A program made the position numbers and the translations under genes. A model generated the notes under the pieces. That model saw nothing but the letters and a program-made list of their open reading frames with translations. It ran no database searches and was not told where the DNA came from. A stretch of DNA of 64,000 nucleotides from Auriscalpium vulgare. Lineage: Eukaryota; Basidiomycota; Agaricomycetes; Russulales; Auriscalpiaceae. Shown in pieces: positions 55,425-64,000 of the stretch; the stretch's first letter is position 1; each line of letters begins with the position of its first letter. The DNA is taken from the NCBI GenBank assembly GCA_019915015.1, contig JAHBBC010000017.1:186001-250000 (forward strand), read 5' to 3'.

Positions 55425-57099
55425 GCCGCTGGCGGTCTTGTTTGGAGGGATAACCCGAGTACTTGTCGCTGACGTGAGCTGAGGTATCGCGGGTTTGACC
55501 ATGGCAGTCCGTCTACATATTGAACCTTAAGGACACGTTCTCGGGAATCTGGAAACTCCGTCTAAAGTGCGCACCGATGCATTGTTATAACGTCACTGCG
55601 GCTGAGAGATGGGCACAGTAGCAGAATGAGTTCTATACGAGGCGCGGATGTCAGATCAAAATCAAGACGAAAGAGAGGATAGTACTTGTTACGCGAGGAA
55701 CCGTCGTCAGGTGCAGGTCACCCGGTAGGATTGGAAGTCCTCCTGCGCCAGAAAGGCATCGATTAGGCTGGGCACGAACGAGAGCCGAAGTTGAATAGCG
55801 AGCGTCGTACAATCGATGGGACGAATCTGGGGCGATGATATGGCATGCAGCGAATGTGGTGGTGTTCGAGAGGGACGGAGTCAGGTGGTGGCCCCGTTGG
55901 AGAGCTTCGACGCGCGCAGAAGGTTCTACTCGTGTGCTGGCTTCTCTGCCAGGAAGAAGCTCGGAGAACAGACATGCGCGTGGGGGAGCTCTCGACAGGT
56001 TGAAGGTCTGAGATGCTGGCAGTGCGACTCTGGGCACTGCCAAGTGGCAAGCTAGCAAGACCGTGGGAACTACGTAAATCCACAGTGCCGCCCAACTCAA
56101 GTGCGGCCAATCCATTCCTTGGCCATTCCAAATGATATTTATGTATCGTCGCCCTCCTGCCCACGCGCCCACCGTCCCACCGACATCTCGGACGCCGGAC
56201 AACGCGACGTCTTTGGCTACCTGGCGTCGACAAAAGCAATAGTCGCGCATCGATCTCCAGCGCGTCGCTACTGTCTACAGTAGCATACCTGGCCAGACCT
56301 GAATACAAACGGCCTTCTATGGCCGTCAACATCTTTTTCTGCCTGTGTGCGTCTCTGAACAACTGGAGTTCTGTGAATCCGTGCGTCGCAGTGCCGTTTC
56401 ACTACGACGCTGGAAGCTAACCTACACCAACTAAGATGCATTGTCCCTCAACTCGCTCACGCCCATCCTAAGTAAGTATCTGCAACATTACGGACATCCT
56501 TAGTTAATCACGTCCTCCATTGAGTTCGCGATCGACATGTAGGGTTTCTGTACTCTTCTCGTATGAGCCCACGCTGACCGTTCACGTCCCCAGAAACGGG
56601 AGCATCTCTTTCATGAATGGTACGTGCTCTCAGCTCTGCCTGCATATTGCTGATCCGTTGTAAACGCTGGGGAAGAGCGGCAGTTTCGAGTCGGTATCAG
56701 AGGTTTGCCGCCTCACTATCGTGCGTGTCTATGTAGTTATTCTCTCACAGCCGCTCGTTATAGATCATTGCCAGGCAACACGAACTTCATCCATGTGGCG
56801 GTGCTCCCTCGGCCTTCGGCGATGTCTGTCAACTTCATCGTACTCGCTCCACTTCGCTCCTTTGCATTTTTGTGGTGGCTGCGTGCCGTACGATCCGACG
56901 GCACATGCAATTGTTCGCTTTCGTTCAATGTGCGACCCGGTACGTCGACGCGGCCGCCAATGTCAAGATATGCTGACAAGCGTCTAAAGGGTTGACATGG
57001 ACCATGCAGGCAAGACGTCAAATATAAGACTCGGTACCTCGTCTAATGTCGCGCAGCTCGGGCTCGGAGATGTACCTACTTAATCACAAAGCTTCAAGC
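55425..57099. other. intergenic, no gene recognised
   Basis: The first 300 bases share blocks with the flank of acyltransferase copy 2. Overlapping minus-strand frames at 55651-56362 have no recognisable domain. Confidence 0.4.
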
Positions 57100-58726
57100 T
57101 TCAGTTCGTCCCTTCTTCCCTCCTTATACGCGCAGGAGCAGCCCTTCCATGCCTATCAACTCCACCGGCGCAGCCTTCGACGCTCTCCCTCCCTCGTCCA
57201 GGGCCTGCGCGGATATCCATTCATGCAGGACTTTATTGAACATCGTGCTGAGTTGCCTGGGCACGATCTTCGCGTGCGGTGGACGGCGGTACATCGGAAC
57301 ATCTCGCGACCCTCCCGCGACACGCGATCCCGGCTCCTGAACCTAGTGGACATGGTCAAGGTTGTCGGCATGACTCTTCTTGGGCCGGAGTGGGTCCTTG
57401 CGTGGGCGGTTCGCCATTTCATGAGCGCCCATCGCATCGCCGGGTTGTTGGAGATCTCCCGGGTGGATGCACAGCGCTCATGGTTGAATAGGAGGCAATT
57501 GACGTCGTGGCCGGGCGACTCCAAGGGCCTGCATAGTGGAGACCCTAGTGGAGAAGTTCCTATCGGATATGGTGCTGGCATTCGCTCTGACGTTGTGTCA
57601 GTCGAACATACGGGTGAGTTCAGGTAGCGTGGATGAGAAGCTTCCTTCGCTGATACATATGAGCAGAAGAGGATGTTGGAGTCGTATCTGTCGCTGAGTC
57701 GTTGCCCCGGCACCCAGAGGACTTGGTAAACTACACCCATTTGTCCATCAGTGAGTCCGACGAGGTCAGCCGTTTGTCTAGCAGTGAGTCCGGCATCGTC
57801 CATGGTGATACACGATGCAGCAAACTTATCAACGCGTATTGCAGAGTGGACCATCCGCCACGGGTTCATCATCATCATGGGAGGATTCCACTACTACTTC
57901 GATGGAAAGCCCGTCCATCTGCTAGGCGATCGTGAAGTCATCCACTTTGTCAAGTCTGGGGAGATTATCCTACCCACGGAAGACGAAATCCGATGGGCCA
58001 GGCGGACGCGCTGTCCAAGGGCTTCGCGATCCTCCAGACGCTGTGGTTCGTCATCCAGTGCATCGCACGACGCGCCTCTGGGCTCCTGATCACACAACTG
58101 GAGGTCATGACGCTCGCGTATACCACCATCACCGTTGCGATGTACGTGGCGTGGTGGAGCAAGCCGCTCAACATCAGCGGCCCTACCCGATTCGCCGGGC
58201 AGCTCCCTGCTTCCGATCACTGGACATCGGGCCAGGGAGATGTCTGAGAGCGCTTCTTGAAGTTGGTCATTGGGGGCCAAGACTACGCACTCGATATGCG
58301 GTCAGTCCCGCGTGTCCCCGCGTTCTATGGCGGGGGCAGGATAGGCTACGATAACATCACTGCCGATATTGTCTCCCTTGTTGCGGCCATGATATTCGGG
58401 GCCATTCATTGTGTCGCCTGGCATCATGCCTTCCCTTCGCACACGGAGGTCATTGTGTGGCGTGTCTCATCGCTCGCGATTACAACCTTTCCCGGACTGG
58501 TGCTTCTCTATGTTCTCTGGGAGTTGTCACCTTGGGGCAACATGTATAGGCTTTACATTCCGGGAAAACACAGGAGCAGTGCCCGATAACTGTCATACCG
58601 TTCGCTGTAGTGTACGTCCTAACTCGATGTATCCTTCTGACTCTCGCATTTTCTACGCTTCGGAACCTGCCTGCTGCGGCGTATTTATTCATCACCTGGA
58701 CTCGTTTCACTCCACACTTGTCGTAG
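57100..58726 (+). pseudogene. family T copy 4, multiply broken
   Basis: The whole length aligns with copy 1, but it is interrupted. There is a 1-nt loss near 57277 (GTIFAC then a shift to WTAVHRNISRPSRD) and a 4-nt loss near 57990 (DEI then a shift before QADALSKG). A TGA stop lies at 58246 inside the segment that reads GHREKGFLHYV in copy 1, and another shift occurs near 58570 (after YIPGKHR) before FAVVYVLTRCILLTLAFSTL and the end WTRFTPHLS. Introns corresponding to copy 1 are still visible (gtgagttc at 57612; gtgagtcc at 57784). This is a pseudogene. Confidence 0.85.
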
Positions 58727-61700
58727 ATTAGATTTAGATTTCTGGAGGTAGTACTTGTGGTCCCACGTGACGAGCACGCCTGACATTGCCGGTTGGTCGG
58801 TTGGTACCCCGCCGCCCGGCCCGGACGAACCGCTTTACTAGTAGTTGCAGGAGGAGTCCGCGACTGCCTTCGTCCTCTGCTGCCGACCTTGTGCGGAAGA
58901 CAGTACTTCGTTCCGCCACAGCCGCATCGAAATCATCACCAAGCTGCCCTGTCGACTCACTCAAACTCAATTTTCCCGTGTGGGGCCATTTGCCCTCGGC
59001 GCTCATCTAGTGATGACGAGTGGACCGTATACGCTGCGCTTGACCGCTCGGAGGTTTCATTCATTGAAGGCACTGCGGAGGCTCATACGGACAGTCAGGT
59101 GCGTACTACTTGTCTCTTACTTTCCAGGCCGCGTTCTTACTTCTCTTGCGTCATTCAGGCGACTCATTTTTCTGTCGGCTCACGCACACTCCCCTTCTCA
59201 CGGACTGAGTGCTCTTTGAGCATCAATACAGCTCCTCTACTCCCCTTGCATGCCGCGCCGCACCATTTTTGCATCGCTACTTTCAGCTAAGGACGCCAAG
59301 CAAGCTCGAAAGCTCAAGCAGCCGGTGCCAGACGACAATTGCGGCTAGCAAACGTTGCATCCGCCGATCTTCGTGCAGAGAGACGCCACGCCGAGCTCAA
59401 GCCCTTTGAGGAGAGTCAGAGCTACCAACGTAGCAGGACGGACACGCGCATAACTCTGGCGCTGCTCGACCAGGTGCGCATATATCCGATCGTCCTGTCC
59501 CATCTTAGCTGATTGTCGTGTAGGTTCTCCATTCCCGTATGCGTGCACACCGGACACCAGCCACGACCCATCTTGATGAATTGATGGTCAATTTGTGAGT
59601 TGCGCCGTTCGTCCTTCGTTGCTCGTTCTGACGGTTCCTTGTTAGTAGGACAGTTCGGGCTATACCCGCGCCGCATCGGAGATGGGAAAAATTAAACATT
59701 TGCCGTATGTTTGCTCCCCCGACCCAGCTGCAGCCCGCTCCGCTGCCGCCGCAAGCTGTTTCGAAGACGTCCGTCACAAGCACTGCGCAGAGCTGTCAAG
59801 GCGAAGAACAGCAGAGAGTAGAACAATGATGATTCTGGAAAACCACGTTGATTGCTTAAATTGAAGGGTACGCCCGTTTTTTCGTGCTAGGTACACTGTT
59901 TATGGACGTCGTGTTTGCAGATCTGCAGGAGCTCAATATAATCGCTGGCCCTTCATGCCTCGTGCGACTCCGGGACCCGGTATGCGGCGTCACTCACCCA
60001 AGCTTGTCGCCTTCCACGTGGCGATGAAGGCATACGATGATGATCATGACGTGCTTGTAATGTCTGCAAGGCTCTGGTACGTCCCCTCCAGGTTCCCAGC
60101 TGCCAGCAGGCCGACTTAAACCTAGGACCTGAATTGGCCCAGACGCTATGTATCGACGCATAGTTCGGCGATCGCCAGGTACGCCCCAAGCAGTTTAAAT
60201 CAAGATTCTTGAGGCTTGACTTCCATGTGTTTTCTAGGTTAAGGCAAGACTCTGGATCTTTTGAAGCCACGCAGTCTGCTCGCTAGACGATGACGAGGCT
60301 CATCGCGCGCAAATTCAACGCGTCAAGACTGCTTGAGACCGGCCCGGCTCGGCGTCCCGTGCGCAAGGACGGACTTGAAGTTCGAAGACACACATTGTGC
60401 CCCTTGCCTAAATTTCATCGCGACAGCTGGCGTCCTCACTTCAGAAGACGGCAATGTGGATCCCATCGCGAATAAAGACACTGTGACAGCTCCTGTGGCC
60501 TTCTCCGATCAGCGTATGTGGATCCCATCACGAAGTATCACATATGCAGATGCTGTGACTGCTCCTCTGGCTTTCTCAGACGAGCGTACCGGTGGACCGT
60601 CTTTCAACGCGCCCGTGTCCACGTACTTCACGTATAACGGCACTGCCTTCGCCGAACTGCCATAATCCATCTCCCATCCCATTCGCTTATTTCGTGAACA
60701 GGTCCAGAACGCCCATATGTCTCGAGTGCCTTGCATAGCCGATCTCGTCGTGCCGCATCTCGCTATCCCCATGCTCCTAGCCGCGAGTGCCGTCTGCTCA
60801 AAGAATACATGAAGCGCGCGCCCTCCGAAGCGTCGGATGGAACAACGGATGACGTTAGGAATAGCCGGGGAACGAAGATTCCTGAAGACCCGCACGGGTG
60901 AAACCCGGACGAGAGTAATAGGAAGCTATTGTGCGCGGCTGACGCACCGTTCATCGCACGCGCGTGCGGCGAGGCAGGTTGTCCTTGGATAAAGAAGAAG
61001 GGTTGATGAGTGCGACGCGGGTAGAGTGGGATTAATGGGGATACCCAGCAGGTGAGTAGGTTATAAGGTTTTACAGCCCCATTCAAAACAGTTTCCAGAG
61101 AAGCAAATTGTTGTTGTTCCGACGAACTTTGAAGTTCAAGTTCAGCTTTGCTCGAGATAGCCCTTGCTTCATATTGGTGGGTACCAACTGCTCGGTCTTT
61201 GCTTTCCGTTTCTGAACTCTCCTAGGGTCGTCGATTCGTATAGCCTTTCCTCGCTCTATATCATCGCCGGACAAAACGCTCAGCAAGCGGCCCGACGATG
61301 AGCTGCTACACTGCCACCATATTCGCCCTCTCGCAGTGCCCTATTTTTCTCCTGCAGGGAGCTGAGCCCTCGACCCTATGCTGCCAAGGCACGGGTGGCG
61401 GCTCTTGCTTTGTGTGGTCCGTCCGACAGATCACCTTCCTGATAAATCACACACGCTCACGAAATGCATAAGGAAGGCTTTTCGAGCGTCAGATGGCTCC
61501 GATACACGCATCGCTGATCCGGCCGGCCGTCATGGAAGGCCTTCGAGCTGTGCCGTTTAGACCCCGCCACTTGCGCAGATCTGGGCGCGCGCGCTTTGGA
61601 TATTCCACATTTCTTCCCATTCACGGAACCCCATCATCAATATGCCCAAAAGCGTTTCCAGACACGGAGACTGGCACAGCGTGGACCCATCATCACCCAC

Positions 61701-61785
61701 AACTCGACTCCTCCCCCCCCACGTGGCCGACGCGCCGTCCCTGCCAACCGCCCTGAGCGCCTCCCAGCCCGTCGTCCTGGAAGTG
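58727..61785. other. long stretch without a recognised gene
   Basis: Only short, overlapping frames are seen. One plus-strand frame at 60333-60665 contains an imperfect tandem repeat. Nothing else supports a gene. Confidence 0.35.
60456..60588 (+). repeat. imperfect 62/71-bp tandem repeat
   Basis: Two units begin gtggatcccatc (60456 and 60518) and continue with ctgtgacagctcctgtggcc- and ctgtgactgctcctctggct-like blocks. The second unit carries a 9-nt insertion, so both stay in one reading frame (VTAPVAFSD and VTAPLAFSD). Confidence 0.6.
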
Positions 61786-61793
61786 TATAAAGC
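61786..61793 (+). promoter_or_regulatory. TATA box of zinc-finger gene 2
   Basis: TATAAAGC lies 47 nt before the ATG at 61833. Confidence 0.55.
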
Positions 61794-61832
61794 CACCCCG
61801 TCAGACGCCACGCTATTTCTCCCCACGTCCTG

Positions 61833-62721
61833 ATGGACTCGGGTCGCCTGCACGGACTCGTCGGCGGCGCTCGGGCCGGAGAGCGGGGGCCGTTTGACGC
61901 CGTCGACCCGGATAACGCGCTAGGGCTGTACTTCGACGACGTCGACGGGCACTCAGCGTCGCCGTCCGCGTCCCCACCGCCACTCGCATTTCAGCACGCA
62001 ATCCCAATTCCCGACCTGGAGCTTGCCGATGCGTGGGATCGCTTTCGCGATCCAGTCGGCGAACTCGACTCGCCCTCTGGCGCAGCCCCACCATTGTATG
62101 TGTTTCATCCTCATACCGCCGACACTTGTCTTCGAGCTCTGGGTTGTCCTCAATGCTGATGACATGCACTCGTATACCAGGTCCGATGATGCCACCCTCC
62201 CGCCGCTCCTTTTCGACGACCTCTTCACTTTCGACCTCGATGATCAGCATGCCCCCAACCAGTCTGCAGCGCAGGCCCTTCTATCCCCACTCCTATTCCC
62301 TCGTCACCTTCCGGGTTCAGTCCATACCGACGTAGGATCGAGTGGCGACCTTCGCGGCATCTGCACGGTCGTGCCATCGCCGCCCTCTGCGCAGGACCCG
62401 CCGACGCCCGCCCTGCAGGAATTTGCGCCTCCCACCGTCGCTTGTTCCGACAGTCAGCCGTTGATCTGTTCGAACTCTTGCGACTCGCGCTGCATCCGTC
62501 TCAACGAATGGCATCTCCACATCACCTCATGTGGCGCCATGAATACTTTCGGCGGCTGGCGCTGTGAGTGCCCCTGCGGTCGCCAGTTCGCGACGCAAAA
62601 GTGGCTGGAGGACCATCTCACGAGATGTCCGTTCTCCGACGAGGATCCAGGGTTGCGCCTTGACTATTGGGGTGAGGAAAACACGGAATGGGTCGGCGAG
62701 GTAGGCGGATCGAGGAGGTGA
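61833..62721 (+). CDS. C2H2-type zinc-finger protein 2
   Basis: Exons 61833-62095 and 62181-62721 (intron of 85 nt, gtatgt to taccag) join in frame to 267 residues. The N-terminal two thirds are acidic and Pro/Ser-rich (NALGLYFDDVDG, LLFDDLFTFDLDDQ), suggesting an activation-like region. The C-terminus has a Cys/His-rich pair: CDSRCIRLNEWHLHITSC followed by CECPCGRQFATQKWLEDHLTRC, the latter a C2HC/C2H2-like finger. It is likely a transcriptional regulator; targets are unknown. It is unlike the finger gene at 23645-24425 outside the fingers. Confidence 0.75.
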
Positions 62722-63148
62722 GCGTATGTCAAGGTGGGTTGTGAGTACTCTGTCAGTACGCTCTCCTAGTCACTGACTTGGCTTTATTAGTATGCACGTA
62801 CGGAATATGTCCCCTTATGGAACGAATATGATACATGCCACTAGTCCTGAGTCCGCTTGCATGCATCAGGGAACGCGAAAAACTCAGGACTGAGACAGCT
62901 GTCTCTGCGGCTCATCCGGCGTCACTATTGATGAGTTATCTCGTCCTCGGGTGGGCTTGAGAGGGGAAATGCAGTTGAGAGGCAAGCACCTCTGAGCGCG
63001 CGCGGAAAGAGACGTCGTCTCAGAAAAGAGACAGCCGTTCCTGACTGAGACAGTTTCTCGGTCGCGTGTCATACTGACATCGCATCTCACAGCGGCCCAT
63101 TACGTAGCGAGTGCCGATATCGCTGCAGAGGTAGATAAGATGGCCGAA
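62722..63148. other. intergenic, no gene recognised
   Basis: No coding frame of note between the zinc-finger gene and the 3' end of the transposon-like protein. Confidence 0.5.
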
Positions 63149-64000
63149 TCATACAAATAAATACATATGGTGATCAGAGAAGGAGTTAAGATAGAATGTA
63201 CTACTAGTATCGCACTGCTCGAGAACGTCCCGAGACACCCAACTACGATCCGCACAAGAGCCAAAGGCAGGAATCAAGTGACAGCTACGGTAGATGCGGT
63301 CTATAGGAATGACGACGGCTCGCCGTTGCATGGCAAGCAGCGATCGCGAGACTTTGTAGAGCTTGCTGTACCGCTCAGGCGCAGGGGTAAACGGTGTGAA
63401 CAGCTCGAGGTATGCAAGATGTGTTTCCTTGAGCGCGCTGGCACGCGGCCGTAGTGCTTGGATATCAGCAGGCAATTCGAAGATTGCTCGAACTTGTCCA
63501 ATTCAAGATATCCTTGGGCGGCGTGTCAGCGAGCCTTCGAGATAGATGAAGCAACGACTTACACGTACCTTCTAGGCCCAGACTTCCGACAACATCCATG
63601 TTCTCCGCATATAGCACCGTGCTAAACATCGAGCCCCGTGTCGTCCGTGTGCCGGGCACCGCATAAGTATACGACATCCTGTAGAACATTGGAATCGAGT
63701 CCTCGAAGCGACGACAGTGTCCGCTTGAATTGAGTATACAGTGCGTAGAGCGATCCAGGAAGGGCCTGCAGGGCACGTTGGTCAAGCTCGGGCTGCTCAG
63801 CACACAAGAATGTATTCAAAGCTTGCTCTAAATTGGTTGCACCAGTCGTCTCTTCGATATCGGGAATGGAGCGATAACCAAGAGCTGGCTGCTTGCGGAT
63901 GCTGTATGAGCCAAACAAACGTGTCTACAAGCCGAAGTAAGAACATGCACAATGGATAAGCGGCTCAGGACATACCTTCACGACGCAGTCATCTTCAGCA
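63149..64000 (-). mobile_element. 3' part of a DNA-transposon protein (KDZ/Plavaka-like), runs off the window
   Basis: Minus-strand frames end in RRAVVIPIDRIYRSCHLIPAFG, then DRSWVSRDVLEQCDTSSTFYLNSFSDHHMYLFV and a stop at 63149. The pattern RSCHLIP-FG ... W-S-NVL-C--F-LN-FSDHH is the C-terminal signature of large fungal class II transposon proteins (Plavaka/KDZ type). Upstream segments (LGYRSIPDIEETTGATNLEQALNTF and RGSMFSTVLYAENMDVVG) are in other frames, joined either by introns near 63470-63660 or by frameshifts. The catalytic domain would lie beyond the right edge. It could be a degenerate copy. Confidence 0.55.

Noticed and set aside
55651..56362. Two overlapping 199-codon minus-strand frames
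   Set aside because: They overlap one another in different frames, are Arg/Ser-rich, and part of the DNA is duplicated flank of the acyltransferase genes.

Overview
The window looks like a piece of an Agaricomycete (Basidiomycota) genome. Genes are broken by many 50-65 nt GT-AG introns, promoters often carry TATAAA-type boxes, the DNA is GC-rich, and the gene families are ones expanded in mushroom-forming fungi: eqolisin (G1) peptidases, F-box proteins, a GABA/amino-acid permease, C2H2 zinc-finger proteins, HXXXD acyltransferases, a multi-pass membrane-protein family, and pieces of a DUF6535-type gene and a DNA transposon. No tRNA, rRNA or CRISPR array was recognised. Gene models were spliced by eye; coordinates marked as coding include introns.

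Layout. 1-8 kb: three tandem eqolisin genes (266 codons each, identical exon sizes, each with its own TATA box), followed near 11 kb by a fourth copy of the upstream region with no gene behind it. 8-13 kb: mostly unassigned, with one low-complexity His-rich reading frame. 13-30 kb: five F-box-like genes (one decayed by frameshifts, paralogous to an intact one 10 kb away), an amino-acid permease, a C2H2 zinc-finger gene and three copies of a roughly 0.6-0.9 kb interspersed repeat.

33-59 kb is the most interesting part. It holds three intact HXXXD (BAHD-like) acyltransferase genes, three intact and one broken copy of a six-segment membrane-protein family, and two paralogous genes that, once spliced, encode small secreted proteins made of near-identical peptide repeats separated by Lys-Arg. 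Each repeat is one exon, so the repeats have spread as exon-intron units. This is the architecture of Kex2-processed repeat proteins, which in fungi give rise to secreted peptides and some RiPPs. Their position beside the amplified acyltransferase and membrane-protein genes suggests, but does not prove, a secreted-peptide locus.

61.8-64 kb: a second zinc-finger gene and the 3' end of a DNA transposon protein that runs off the right edge.

The recurring theme is local gene amplification with intact, decaying and relic copies side by side. Functions in common between the left (peptidase, F-box, permease) and right (peptide, acyltransferase, membrane protein) halves are not evident from sequence.
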